A program made the translations under genes and the position numbers. Source: Pedobacter sp. (GTDB lineage Bacteria > Bacteroidota > Bacteroidia > Sphingobacteriales > Sphingobacteriaceae). Taken from it: DNA of 64,000 bases. Below the pieces are notes generated by a model. That model was not told the DNA's origin and did not search any database. It saw only the letters and a program-made list of their open reading frames with translations. The stretch is from contig NZ_JAVHXT010000012.1 in assembly GCF_031119335.1 (NCBI RefSeq), forward strand, positions 1 to 64,000, written 5' to 3'. Positions 44,468 to 53,772 of this stretch are shown here, piece after piece (the first letter of the stretch is position 1; each line of letters starts with the position of its first letter).

Positions 44468-45175
44468 ATGAACAGTGAAGAGAAGATAAGAAGTGCATTT
44501 GCCAACAAAGATTGGCAAGAAATTAAAGTAACAGATAGCTGGCAGATTTTTAAAATCATGGCCGAGTTTGTGGATGGATTTGAGAAACTTTCGAAAATTG
44601 GTCCTTGTGTAAGTATTTTCGGTTCGGCCAGAACGGCAGAAACCAATCCATATTACCAATTAGCTGTACAATGCGGTCAGTTGCTAACCGAACGCGGCTA
44701 CGGTGTAATTACAGGTGGCGGCCCGGGTATTATGGAGGCTGGTAATAAGGGAGCGCATTTAAACGGAGGTAAATCTGTAGGTTTAAATATCGATTTGCCT
44801 TTTGAGCAGTTCCACAATAAATACATAGAACCTAGTCGTTTGCTCACTTTCGATTATTTCTTTGTACGTAAAGTAATGTTTATGAAATACTCGCAAGGTT
44901 TTATTGTATTACCGGGCGGTATGGGTACAATGGACGAGCTTTTCGAAGCATTGACTTTAATCCAAACCGGCAAAATTGCCCGTTTCCCAATTGTATTGGT
45001 AGGTACCGATTATTGGGGCGGCTTGGTAGACTGGATCAAAAACACGATGTTAGAGAAAGAGCATAACATTCATGCCGAAGATTTGAACTTATTTAGGTTG
45101 GTAGATACCGCCGAGGAGGCTGCAGAGCACATCTTTAGGTTCTACGATAAATATGTACTAAAACCGAACTTCTAA
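44468..45175 (+). CDS. LOG-family (TIGR00730) Rossmann-fold protein
   Basis: 235 aa. Motifs VSIFGSARTA, ITGGGPGIMEAGNKGA and the PGGxGTxxE signature LPGGMGTMDELFEAL place it in the lysine-decarboxylase-like/LOG family, whose characterised members are nucleotide 5'-monophosphate phosphoribohydrolases (cytokinin activation in plants and some bacteria, purine salvage in others). Cytoplasmic. Followed by a strong terminator. Confidence 0.93.
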   Translation: MNSEEKIRSAFANKDWQEIKVTDSWQIFKIMAEFVDGFEKLSKIGPCVSIFGSARTAETNPYYQLAVQCGQLLTERGYGVITGGGPGIMEAGNKGAHLNGGKSVGLNIDLPFEQFHNKYIEPSRLLTFDYFFVRKVMFMKYSQGFIVLPGGMGTMDELFEALTLIQTGKIARFPIVLVGTDYWGGLVDWIKNTMLEKEHNIHAEDLNLFRLVDTAEEAAEHIFRFYDKYVLKPNF

Positions 45176-45199
45176 TACAATACCCAACTCAATTAACGT

Positions 45200-45231
45200 G
45201 GAGTGTAAGTTTTTGCTTACGCTCCTTTTTT
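45200..45231 (+). terminator. Terminator after the LOG-like gene
   Basis: GGAGTGTAAG, a short TTTTG loop, CTTACGCTCC and TTTTTT. Confidence 0.85.
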
Positions 45232-45329
45232 GTTTTTAGAAGCGTAGGTTTAGTATAGCTATTTTCGGTAGTCCGGCTTTACACTCTAATCTTTTTGTCA
45301 GCTTTCTCTTTATACGAACGCATCTGCTT

Positions 45330-45730
45330 AAACCAACACAAGCGCTACTATTTTCGATTTCTCAACAAAAAGTATTTCCGTTTCAATCCGGGCTATTTAA
45401 CATTATTCGACACTAAACACTTAATTTTTTTTCCCTCAATACGCAGAAATAATATAACGCACTTATCACGCCGCCCTGTCATCCAGAGCGCAGCGAAGGA
45501 TCTAATAAATAAACATCCCAATAACGTTATGATTAGCAGATCCCTCGACTCGGGATGACAGGAAGCATAACCCAGCTGATTACCTTAATCAATTCGAGTA
45601 AGCATTTGCAGGAAAAGTAGCGAAGTTTGTTGCACAGCAAGTGCCACCTAAACCCGGTTGCAGTGGATCCCGATTTTTCATCGGGAGTAACGAAAAACGA
45701 GACTTTCGGAAGATAGTAGCAAACAATAGG
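45330..45730. repeat. Repeat-filled spacer with REP-like element
   Basis: No gene is convincing in this spacer. It holds ACAAAAAGTATTTCC (also near 24290), a CCTGTCATCC...GGGATGACAGG element (45475-45562) whose arms carry GGATCT and AGATCC, and a TCCCGAT-N5-ATCGGGA hairpin (about 45669-45687) inside a stretch that looks like a longer dispersed repeat. Short open frames crossing these repeats are not believable proteins. Confidence 0.65.
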
Positions 45731-45858
45731 CTTTTCTGAATTTTTAACAAACAACATCAATTTGAGTACGTTCTGTAATATCAAAGTCAACTAACGCTTA
45801 CTATAAAATTTTAAATGTAACGAATAGGGTTTCAATTTATCTAAAAAGAAAAACTATC

Positions 45859-46353
45859 ATGGAAAAAGTAGTAACATGGACCAAAGGCATTTTTGATAGT
45901 TCTTATCAGATTTTTTGCAATGGACAGATTTGCGGCAACCTTATTTTCGAAACGTGGAATAATCACGCTTTTGGAATCATGTCGCAAAAGAACTACCATT
46001 TCAGATGTAAAGGTTTTTCAAGCATTGTAAGTACCATTTACGGCGATAACCAGGAGGAATTAGGCCATATTACTTTCCACATGTGGCAGTTTAGGGCTGT
46101 GATTAACCTTAAAGGACAAGCGCCGCTATCCTGGAATTACAGCAATAGTTGGTTAAGCAGCTGGAATTTGACCAACTACCAAGACACTCAATTGAATTTC
46201 AAGGCTTCATCTGGCACTGGAATGATTATAGGCAACAATTTAGATAACGAACTGGCTTTACTTGCGGGACTATATGTAAAGGAATTCTTTTCTCGTATAC
46301 TGGTGACCTTTATAGTATTTGTTGCCATCATGGTGGCATTGCGTGGTGTTTAA
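45859..46353 (+). CDS. Tail-anchored hypothetical protein
   Basis: 164 aa. The first 135 residues are beta-rich and aromatic (WTKGIFDSSYQIFCNGQICGNLIFETWNN is broken by turns), loosely suggesting a Tubby/LURP-like barrel, but this is a guess. A single hydrophobic helix at the C-terminus (FFSRILVTFIVFVAIMVAL) implies tail anchoring. Its 3' end overlaps the convergent DUF502 gene by 4 bp. No family is recognised. Confidence 0.65.
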   Translation: MEKVVTWTKGIFDSSYQIFCNGQICGNLIFETWNNHAFGIMSQKNYHFRCKGFSSIVSTIYGDNQEELGHITFHMWQFRAVINLKGQAPLSWNYSNSWLSSWNLTNYQDTQLNFKASSGTGMIIGNNLDNELALLAGLYVKEFFSRILVTFIVFVAIMVALRGV

Positions 46354-46940
46354 ATCTGAGTCACACCTCCACTAACCACTAACTTCATAGCATCGGCAGC
46401 ACTCATGTTCAAAGGTTTTATTTTTTCCTTTTTCACAATATAGATTTGGCCTGCAAACGAGTATGAGAAGGGGAAATAAACGATCGCTTCGCCCGGTAAA
46501 TCTAGCTTGCTCAAATCATTTTGCGTTAAAAAACCAATGCGCTTCATATCTCCTTCGGTTTCTACTAGCACCGGGTGGTTAAATTTCTTTTCATCGCCAA
46601 CAAAAGCTTCTGTTAAGTCTTTAATAGAGGTATAAATAAAATTGAACAACGGTAATTTGTTGAGCCAACGCCTAAACCAATTGTACATTGGTTCCGTTAC
46701 GAAATAAGTTACAAAAATGCCTGCCAACAAGATAATAGCCAATACCAACACCAAACCTAAACCTGGAATGTTACGACTGGCACCTGTATTTGGATCTACC
46801 CCTAAAATATTGTTGATGTTTAACCAACTGTCTACCGTACTTACTGCCCAAACCACAATAAAAATACTTAGGGCAATGGGCATTACAATTAGCAAACCTT
46901 TAATTAAATAATTTAACAGCGCTTTTCCAATCTTATTCAT
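46350..46940 (-). CDS. DUF502 membrane protein
   Basis: 196 aa. Two membrane segments (YLIKGLLIVMPIALSIFIVVWAV and GLVLVLAIILLAGIFVTYFV) and the family block LPLFNFIYTSIKDLTEAFVGDEKKFNHPVLVE followed by IGFLT are diagnostic of DUF502. Function unknown; plant relatives (COV) affect vascular patterning through trafficking. Convergent with and overlapping the tail-anchored gene. Confidence 0.9.
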   Translation of the reverse strand: MNKIGKALLNYLIKGLLIVMPIALSIFIVVWAVSTVDSWLNINNILGVDPNTGASRNIPGLGLVLVLAIILLAGIFVTYFVTEPMYNWFRRWLNKLPLFNFIYTSIKDLTEAFVGDEKKFNHPVLVETEGDMKRIGFLTQNDLSKLDLPGEAIVYFPFSYSFAGQIYIVKKEKIKPLNMSAADAMKLVVSGGVTQI

Positions 46941-46964
46941 ACCACAAAATTAACTTTAATTTGG

Positions 46965-47040
46965 GAATAAAGACTAAAGGAGAAAGACTAAAGGGAGAAA
47001 GACTAAAGGATAAAGACCAAAGCTGAAAGATTTAGACTTA
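46965..47040. repeat. 14-15-bp degenerate tandem repeat
   Basis: About five units of the form AATAAAGACTAAAGG / AGAAAGACTAAAGGG / ATAAAGACCAAAGC. The array is upstream of the DUF502 start (minus strand) and just past the murF-alr stop. Confidence 0.75.
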
Positions 47041-47060
47041 ATAAGTTAATACTAATGATG

Positions 47061-49517
47061 TTATTCGTAATAATAAACCCGCTTTACACGTTGTGAAACG
47101 TTGGTTAAAATCTCGTAAGGGATGGTATTAATTTCCGCCGCTAAATCGACTATGCTAGGATTTTGACCGAAAACAATAACTTCATCCCCTACCTCAACTT
47201 CTATATCTGTTACATCTAACATACACATATCCATACAAATTGAACCCACCGTTGGAGCTAATTTTCCGTTAATCAACATTTTGCCTATCCCGTTACCGAA
47301 TGCCCTGCTGTAACCATCGGCGTAACCAATTTTTACCGTCGCTATTTTACCACCATCTGGCAAACTACCTTTACGACCGTAGCCTACAGTTTCCTTTGCA
47401 GCAAGCGTTTTAATTTGTGATACGGTTGTTTTTAGCGCAGCTACGGTTTGCAACCCTTCGTTATGAGGCAGCGCAGCATCAAAACCATAAAGTCCTATGC
47501 CAATACGCACCATATCAAAATGGTATTTTTGCCAACGTGTAATGCCTGATGTATTTAAAACATGCTTTAGTGGCTCATACCCCAACGCGTCCGTTAGCTT
47601 CTTGTACATTTCTGAAAAGATAGCTACTTGGGTTTCTGTAAAATCATCGTGTTGCTCATCGTCTGCAGCCACAAGGTGTGTAAAAACAGAAACCACTTTT
47701 AACTGCTGATGAACGGAAAGCAAAGATGTTAGCTCACTTATTTGCTCAAGCTCAAATCCCAATCTGTGCATTCCAGTGTCTAACTTCAAATGGATAGGAA
47801 AATCAAGAGCATCGGTGGGAAGAAAGTGCAGCAAGCTCTGCAAAACCTCCAAACTGTAGATTTCTGGTTCCAATTTGTATCTCAACATGGCATCAAATGC
47901 AGAGGGTTCTGGACTCATCACCATAATAGGCAACGTAATACCAGCTTTGCGCAGAGCGATGCCTTCATCGGCATAAGCCACTGCCAGATAATCCACTTTG
48001 TGGTATTGTAGCAGATTAGCGATTTCGAAACTTCCACTACCATAAGAAAAGGCTTTCACCATCGCCATCGTTTTTACTCCAGCTGCCAATTTCGATTTAT
48101 AGAACTGCAGATTAGACAACAAGGAATTAAGGTTAACTTCTAATACGGTGTCATGTACTTTCTGCTCTAAACGTTTGATAATTCGTTCAAAGCCAAATCT
48201 ACGTGCCCCTTTAACTAAAATAGTTTCGTTATTAAAGTTCAGTTGAGCTACATGAGATAAGAAATCTTCCGTATCTTCAAAAAAAAATTTTTCTAAGTTA
48301 AAAAGATGAGCATGAGCTGAAATGTTCTCGCCAACCCCAATTAAGCGATGTATTTTTTTCTGCTTTAGCAAAAGCGAAATTTCCTTATATAATTCTGCTG
48401 CCGTTTTACCTGTTTCTTGCAAATCAGACAACACTAAAGTTCGCTTGGGATGTTGGTTTTGCTGATTAAGAAAATCTAAAGCAATGCCTAGAGAGGAAAT
48501 GTCGGCACTATAACTGTCATCTATCAACGAGCAGTGATCAATAGCATTTAATAGCTGTAAGCGCATCCCTACCCTAAGTAAACGCGACAATCGTGAAGCA
48601 ACTTCATCTACCTTGTAACCCATCGACAATAAAGTTGCCCAACAGATAACTATATTTTCAACGGCAGCCGCATCGCTGAAAGGTACGGTAACACTAGTGC
48701 CTTCATCTTTATAAATTGCTTTGATTTCGGCAGTAGTCCCTTTAAATTGTACATCAACGATTTGTAAATCGGCTTTACCGATGAAACTCCATGTAAAATG
48801 CTTTTTGCCAGGCAGTGGCACCTCTGCTACAATGTGCTCGGGAGCATAGATAAACGTATCAACTTCGCTGAAAAGCTTGAGTTTCTCTTTCAGTTTTGCT
48901 GCTTTATTTTCAAAACCTTCGTCATGCGCTTCTCTTATATTGGTCAACACTCCAATAGTAGGCTGGATAATTTTTGCCAATTTTTCCATTTCATTCGGTG
49001 CAGAAACCCCTGCTTCGAAAATGCCTAAGTTATGATGTTCATTTATTTGCCAAATGGAAAGCGGAACGCCTATTTGAGAATTGTAACTCTTGGGGCTGCG
49101 TACCACATGGTAATCTGTAGAAAGCAACTGATACAACCATTCTTTAACAATAGTTTTGCCGTTGCTACCTGTAATCCCTATCACATCTAAACGATGTATT
49201 TTTCTATGATGGGAAGCAAGCTTCTGCAGAGCTAAAAGCACATCATCTACTTTAATCCAATTTGCTTCTGGGTAGTTTTCAATATCCATTTCATTAGAAA
49301 ACACAAAGTTTCTAATGCCATTTTGATAAGCGCTGCTGATAAATTGATGCCCATCGCGTTGTGCTTTAATTGCAAAAAACAAGGCATGGGGACTATCGCT
49401 CAATGTACGGCTATCGGTCACTAAACTTTTCACTGCTGCCGTTCTATCGTGGAAATAGCCTTCTCCTCCAACAATTTCAGCAATTTGTTCAACAGTGTAG
49501 TTAGTAGCTTTCGACAT
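47061..49517 (-). CDS. MurF-alanine racemase fusion
   Basis: 818-aa bifunctional protein for peptidoglycan precursors. Residues about 1-450 are UDP-N-acetylmuramoyl-tripeptide:D-Ala-D-Ala ligase with the ATP loop GITGSNGKT (114-122); residues about 455-818 are a PLP alanine racemase with the PLP Lys in MAMVKAFSYGSG, catalytic Tyr in ETVGYGRKGS and conserved GSICMDMCMLDVT. The fusion joins D-Ala production to D-Ala-D-Ala addition and is a known Bacteroidota arrangement. D-Ala-D-Ala ligase is not nearby. Confidence 0.95.
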   Translation of the reverse strand: MSKATNYTVEQIAEIVGGEGYFHDRTAAVKSLVTDSRTLSDSPHALFFAIKAQRDGHQFISSAYQNGIRNFVFSNEMDIENYPEANWIKVDDVLLALQKLASHHRKIHRLDVIGITGSNGKTIVKEWLYQLLSTDYHVVRSPKSYNSQIGVPLSIWQINEHHNLGIFEAGVSAPNEMEKLAKIIQPTIGVLTNIREAHDEGFENKAAKLKEKLKLFSEVDTFIYAPEHIVAEVPLPGKKHFTWSFIGKADLQIVDVQFKGTTAEIKAIYKDEGTSVTVPFSDAAAVENIVICWATLLSMGYKVDEVASRLSRLLRVGMRLQLLNAIDHCSLIDDSYSADISSLGIALDFLNQQNQHPKRTLVLSDLQETGKTAAELYKEISLLLKQKKIHRLIGVGENISAHAHLFNLEKFFFEDTEDFLSHVAQLNFNNETILVKGARRFGFERIIKRLEQKVHDTVLEVNLNSLLSNLQFYKSKLAAGVKTMAMVKAFSYGSGSFEIANLLQYHKVDYLAVAYADEGIALRKAGITLPIMVMSPEPSAFDAMLRYKLEPEIYSLEVLQSLLHFLPTDALDFPIHLKLDTGMHRLGFELEQISELTSLLSVHQQLKVVSVFTHLVAADDEQHDDFTETQVAIFSEMYKKLTDALGYEPLKHVLNTSGITRWQKYHFDMVRIGIGLYGFDAALPHNEGLQTVAALKTTVSQIKTLAAKETVGYGRKGSLPDGGKIATVKIGYADGYSRAFGNGIGKMLINGKLAPTVGSICMDMCMLDVTDIEVEVGDEVIVFGQNPSIVDLAAEINTIPYEILTNVSQRVKRVYYYE

Positions 49518-49664
49518 GACAATGATGGCTTAATGATATTTTTTTACGAATTTCAGCAAATATTTATGAACTGTAGTGAATAATCTATAACATTCAACAA
49601 ATATAAACACAATAAACCAAGCTAGCGCCGAGATCATTAGTAATCGCTTAAGTATAATCAACGG

Positions 49665-50144
49665 ATGACTATCGAGAAAGAAAAGAAATATAATTACGAT
49701 AAAAAGACAGCCTTACAAAAGGCAGCGAATTGGTGTGCTTATCAGGAAAGATCGCAGCAAGAAGTAAGGGACAAACTGTACGAATGGCAAATGAAGCCTA
49801 CAGAAATAGAAGAGATTATTTCTACGCTCATCTCGGAGAATTTCCTTAATGAAGAGAGATTTGCATTGGCTTATGTATCTGGCAAATTTAAAATTAAAAA
49901 GTGGGGCAAGATCAAAATTAAGCAGGGCTTGAAACTAAAAAGAGTTCCTGAGCCTATTATAAAAAAAGCACTGAGTAGCATTGATGGTGATGAGTATTTC
50001 GAGACATTAAAAGCTTTATTCGAAAAAAAGCAACAGGTAGAAAAGGAAAAGAATGCCATTAAACGGCAATTCAAGCTGGTAAATTATCTTTATAGCAAAG
50101 GCTATGAAAAAGATTTAATTTTTATTTTACTGAAACCATCATGA
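49665..50144 (+). CDS. recX: Regulatory protein RecX
   Basis: 159 aa; inhibits and modulates RecA filaments. It is made of three-helix repeats: ANWCAYQERSQQEVRDKL, a second repeat LISENFLNEERFALAYVSGK, then KWGKIKIKQGLKLKRV and LVNYLYSKGYEKDLI. Length is typical. recA is not in the window, recR is 7 kb away. Confidence 0.92.
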   Translation: MTIEKEKKYNYDKKTALQKAANWCAYQERSQQEVRDKLYEWQMKPTEIEEIISTLISENFLNEERFALAYVSGKFKIKKWGKIKIKQGLKLKRVPEPIIKKALSSIDGDEYFETLKALFEKKQQVEKEKNAIKRQFKLVNYLYSKGYEKDLIFILLKPS

Positions 50145-50266
50145 TTTTTTTTGTGGAAACACGGCTTAATTATGAAATCATGATAGCTTCATTTCCATTG
50201 AATAAAAATTATAAATATGAAAAACAAGGACTTAGATTAAGATGTTAAATTTTTATTAAATATTTC

Positions 50267-50296
50267 TTGACAGAAATATAAATGTGCGTATATTTG
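50267..50296 (+). promoter_or_regulatory. tRNA promoter TTG-N19-TATATTTG
   Basis: TTG 50267-50269 and TATATTTG 50289-50296 with a 19-bp spacer match the consensus exactly. The first tRNA starts 69 nt downstream. Confidence 0.8.
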
Positions 50297-50365
50297 CATC
50301 ACCAAAACGAAAGGGAATTATTTAAAAGCCCAGCAGTTTTAAAGATATCGGATGATATCAACAAT

Positions 50366-50438
<73 letters not shown>

Positions 50439-50490
50439 CTAGATGCCTTCCTACCAGGAGGCATTTAATTTTAAAAAGCATTTATTGCTT

Positions 50491-50575
50491 GCTGAAGTGG
50501 TGGAACTGGTAGACACGCAGGACTTAAAATCCTGTGCCCTCAACAGGCGTGCGGGTTCGATTCCCGCCTTCAGTA
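50491..50575 (+). tRNA. tRNA-Leu (TAA)
   Basis: 85 nt class II tRNA. Acceptor GCTGAAG/CTTCAGT (first pair G-U), anticodon arm CAGGACTTAAAATCCTG with anticodon TAA, a long variable arm (TGCCCTCAACAGGCGT) and T-arm GCGGGTTCGATTCCCGC. CCA is not encoded. Followed directly by a terminator. Confidence 0.96.
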
Positions 50576-50576
50576 C

Positions 50577-50614
50577 AAAAAAATCCCTTAGTTACAAAAC
50601 TGAGGGATTTTTTT
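50577..50614 (+). terminator. tRNA operon terminator
   Basis: AAAAAATCCCT-AGT and ACT-AGGGATTTTTTT form a long stem ending in seven T. Confidence 0.85.
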
Positions 50615-50635
50615 ATGCTGTAAAATGTAAGAATT

Positions 50636-50679
50636 TTCAGTGATTCAAAACAACAAGAATTGATATTCGAATCACTGAA
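50636..50679 (-). terminator. Probable terminator of the catabolic operon
   Basis: A perfect 11-bp inverted repeat TTCAGTGATTC (50636-50646) / GAATCACTGAA (50669-50679), loop 22 nt, lies just past the stop of the FAH-family gene. Confidence 0.5.
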
Positions 50680-50689
50680 TTTTATCCAA

Positions 50690-51541
50690 TTAACTAAACG
50701 ACACTACTGTTTGTCTAGAAACGCCTAAACCATCTGCTCCTAGCTCTACTACATCACCAGCTTTTAAATAAACTGGCGGTTTATAACCTAAACCAACACC
50801 AGCTGGAGTTCCTGTAGAAATTACATCTCCGGGTAACAAAGTCATGAATTTAGATACGTAAGCGATCAGCTCCGGTACTGAAAAAATCAAGTTTTTCGTA
50901 TTGCCATCCTGGTGCATTTCTCCATTTACCGACAGCCATAGAGCTACGTTAGAAATATCAGGCATTTCATCTCTAGTTACCAAATACGGGCCCATTGGCG
51001 CAAAAGTATCACATCCTTTTCCCTTATCCCAAGTACCACCTCTTTCTAATTGGAATTCACGCTCTGAAACATCGTTGATAAGCACATAACCTGCTACATG
51101 TTCCAATGCGTTGGCCTCCTCTATATATCTAGCAGTTTTACCAATTACCACACCAAATTCCACTTCCCAATCGGTTTTCTCAGAATCTTTTGGCAACATG
51201 ATATTGTCAAACGGGCCAACAACAGAAGTAGTTGATTTGAAGAAAATAATAGGTTCTTTAGGAATAGCAGCTCCTGTTTCATTGGCATGATCCAAGTAGT
51301 TTAAGCCAATGCACACAATTTTAGAGGGACGGGCAATTGGAGCGCCTAGCCTACTATCTGCAGAAATTTCTTTCAACTGATTTTTATTCTCGTTGATGTA
51401 TTTAGTTAAACGTTCAATTCCGTTATTCTCAAAAAATTGCTCATTATAATCTTCTCCAAAAGCCGAAAGGTCATAATATTTAGCATCAATTTGGACACCA
51501 ATTTTTTCTTGTCCCAAATTTCCGTGACGAATTAATTTCAT
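50690..51541 (-). CDS. Fumarylacetoacetate hydrolase-family protein (probable diketo sugar-acid hydrolase)
   Basis: 283 aa. The FAH core is complete: VCIGLNYLDHANETG, metal-binding Glu in DWEVEFGVVIGK, INDVSEREFQLERGG with KGCDTFAPMGP, and STGTPAGVGLG. Closest in layout to 2,4-diketo-3-deoxy-L-fuconate/rhamnonate hydrolases, which split a diketo acid to pyruvate and a hydroxy acid; an acylpyruvase role is the alternative. It is the last gene of the eight-gene catabolic operon, 56 nt after the Gfo/Idh/MocA gene. Confidence 0.88.
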   Translation of the reverse strand: MKLIRHGNLGQEKIGVQIDAKYYDLSAFGEDYNEQFFENNGIERLTKYINENKNQLKEISADSRLGAPIARPSKIVCIGLNYLDHANETGAAIPKEPIIFFKSTTSVVGPFDNIMLPKDSEKTDWEVEFGVVIGKTARYIEEANALEHVAGYVLINDVSEREFQLERGGTWDKGKGCDTFAPMGPYLVTRDEMPDISNVALWLSVNGEMHQDGNTKNLIFSVPELIAYVSKFMTLLPGDVISTGTPAGVGLGYKPPVYLKAGDVVELGADGLGVSRQTVVSFS

Positions 51542-51597
51542 GTGTTATGTTTCTATTAAAAGCTAGCTTTTTTCGACTAGCTGATTGATAAATATCT

Positions 51598-52566
51598 CTA
51601 ATTATTCAAAAGCACTTTAATGCCTCCATCTATTTTACTTTGATAGGCAGCATCTATAAATTTACAGATGGCTAAAGTTTCTTCTTGTTTAACTGGTATT
51701 ACGCCTGTTTCGAAAAAGGAAACAATCTGTTTAAGCAAAGGATTGTAACCTTGAAAGCTTCCTAGCTGAACCACCTTATCCTGCATAAATACTGTACCGC
51801 CAAAGCCGTCTGCTCCTTTTCTAATTCCTCTCAACGTCCCTACCTTTCCATTAGCCCATTCACCTGTATAGATATCGAAATCTTCAAAGTGCTGTGTTTG
51901 CACACTTAAACATTCTGGTCCAAGCAGCGTAAACAGCATCTCAACTCCATGTATACCGTACCAATACAAATCTTTGTGCGAAGGCTCGGTGTAAGCAGGC
52001 GAATAGACATCAGCACCCAAAACCGTTTTCTTGTCTATTTCTCCAATACCAGAAATATATCTCAGCGAACTGGTTGAAAATATTGGAGTTTTGTACTTGT
52101 CAGACAATTCAAATATCTTCAAAGCATCCTCGTAGCTGTTTGCAATAGGTTTATCAATAAACAAAGGCTTTTTGGCTTTAAGTATGATTTCTGCTTGTTC
52201 CAGATGTTTATTGCCATCGTTGGTTTCCAACAACACTAAATCTACTTTTTTAAGCAATTTTTCCAGGCTGGATACAACCTCTACACCCAGCTTTTTAATA
52301 TCTTCAGTAAACTTTGGGATACGCTGTGCATTTAACGGAATGCCTGGACTTCCCATTGGATAAGCTGCAACTACTTGATAACCTTTGTAGCCGTCATTTT
52401 CGATATTTGCATTTAATTCTTTGGTAAAAGCAATGGCATGGGAAGAGTCCAATCCAACTATTCCAATGCGTTTTTTTTGTGTTGATTGAGCTAAACTCTC
52501 TGAACCGTAAACCATGGAAGCTAAACTTAAAGTTCCAGCGGAAACTACAAACTTTCTTCTATCCAT
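51598..52566 (-). CDS. Gfo/Idh/MocA-family oxidoreductase with Tat-like signal
   Basis: 322 aa from the ATG at 52564-52566, which gives MDRRKFVVSAGTLSLASMVY, a twin-arginine-type signal; an upstream in-frame start adds 10 residues before it. The Rossmann strand KRIGIVGLDSSHAIAFTKEL and FIDKPIANSYEDALKIFEL (the EKP-type motif, here DKP) define the family. The GxGxxG loop is altered to GLDSSH, so cofactor binding may be weak or different. The start overlaps the M20 stop by 8 bp. Probably periplasmic. Confidence 0.82.
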   Translation of the reverse strand: MDRRKFVVSAGTLSLASMVYGSESLAQSTQKKRIGIVGLDSSHAIAFTKELNANIENDGYKGYQVVAAYPMGSPGIPLNAQRIPKFTEDIKKLGVEVVSSLEKLLKKVDLVLLETNDGNKHLEQAEIILKAKKPLFIDKPIANSYEDALKIFELSDKYKTPIFSTSSLRYISGIGEIDKKTVLGADVYSPAYTEPSHKDLYWYGIHGVEMLFTLLGPECLSVQTQHFEDFDIYTGEWANGKVGTLRGIRKGADGFGGTVFMQDKVVQLGSFQGYNPLLKQIVSFFETGVIPVKQEETLAICKFIDAAYQSKIDGGIKVLLNN

Positions 52567-53767
52567 TCGCTTCCTCCAAAAAATCAAGACAACCAACAGT
52601 CATTGCTTGCATCGCAGTTAAAAAAGCCTGTTCATCTAAATCGAACTTGGCGTTATGAAGTCCATATTGCACTCGTTGCTGCTCATTTTTTATCCCTACT
52701 AAAAAGAAAACAGAAGGATATTTATGCGAATAATAGGCAAAATCTTCTGCTGCCATCCATTGCGGTACGTCTTCTAAATGTGCAGCGCCAAAGTGATTAA
52801 TAATAGAAGACTTGAAATACTTGCTCAAAGCATCATCGTTTATGAGCATTGGATAGCCATGTTTAATTTCCAGTTCTGCTGTTGCACCTAACATTTTTAC
52901 AGTACCGTAAACAATTTCTTCAAAGTGCTTTAATGCTTGTTTGCGCCATTCCTCATCCATGGTTCTAAAAGTACCTTCTAGCCAAACATGGTCTGGAATT
53001 ACATTGGCAGCGCCATTCCCTATAATCTTACCAAAAGTTAGCACACTTGGCATTAGCGGATTTGCCTTTCTACTCACCACTTGTTGTAAGCTAGTCAGCA
53101 ATTGTGCAGCAACCATAATGGTATCTACTGCCCTATTTGGCTCAGCAGCATGGCCACCACTTCCGTTTATTTTTAAATAGAACTCATCTGCCGAAGCCAT
53201 GAAACGACCAGCACAAAGTCCAATCTGTCCAGTATCTAAGCGTGGACTAACATGTAGCCCAAAGACCGCCGAGATTGTACCGCCCAATTTCTCTAAAATT
53301 CCAGATGCGATTACCGCCTTTGCACCGCCAGGAACTCTTTCTTCTGCAGGTTGAAACAAAAGCAATACCTTTCCCGAAAATGTATGTGTTAACTGTTGAA
53401 GTATTCTTGCTACGCCCAACAAGTTCGCAGTGTGAAAATCGTGTCCACAGGCATGCATTAAACCTTCTTTTTGAGAAACAAATGAAGTTTCATTTTCCTC
53501 TTTAATGGGCAATGCATCAATATCAGCTCTTAAAACAATGGTTTTTCCATTGGGCGATTTTGCTCCTTCAATTACGCCAACAACTCCGGTATTTGCAACC
53601 TCCTCGTAGGGAATTGCCAATTTTTCAAGTTGAGTTTTGATGAATTTAGAGGTTTCATATTCTTGAAAAGACAATTCGGGATTTTGATGTAAATGTCTTC
53701 TATAAACTATAACATCTTCATGCACCGCTTTTGATAATTGAATAATTTCTTGAGAAACCTCGCCCAT
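52559..53767 (-). CDS. M20-family amidohydrolase (N-acyl amino acid/amide hydrolase)
   Basis: 402 aa, cytoplasmic. M20D features: HLHQNPELSFQEYETS, metal-binding Cys-His in MHACGHDFHT, catalytic Glu in QPAEERVPGGAK, GLHVSP, and the final His region WMAAEDFAYYSHKYPSVFF. Such enzymes remove acyl groups from N-acyl amino acids, hippurate or amino-sugar derivatives. It starts 5 nt after the symporter stop and overlaps the next gene; in this operon it is a candidate deacylase. Confidence 0.92.
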   Translation of the reverse strand: MGEVSQEIIQLSKAVHEDVIVYRRHLHQNPELSFQEYETSKFIKTQLEKLAIPYEEVANTGVVGVIEGAKSPNGKTIVLRADIDALPIKEENETSFVSQKEGLMHACGHDFHTANLLGVARILQQLTHTFSGKVLLLFQPAEERVPGGAKAVIASGILEKLGGTISAVFGLHVSPRLDTGQIGLCAGRFMASADEFYLKINGSGGHAAEPNRAVDTIMVAAQLLTSLQQVVSRKANPLMPSVLTFGKIIGNGAANVIPDHVWLEGTFRTMDEEWRKQALKHFEEIVYGTVKMLGATAELEIKHGYPMLINDDALSKYFKSSIINHFGAAHLEDVPQWMAAEDFAYYSHKYPSVFFLVGIKNEQQRVQYGLHNAKFDLDEQAFLTAMQAMTVGCLDFLEEANG

Positions 53768-53772
53768 AATTG

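Noticed and set aside
45295..45790. Short open frames in the repeat-rich spacer
   Set aside because: They cross REP-like and other dispersed repeats on both strands and have no domain or start context.
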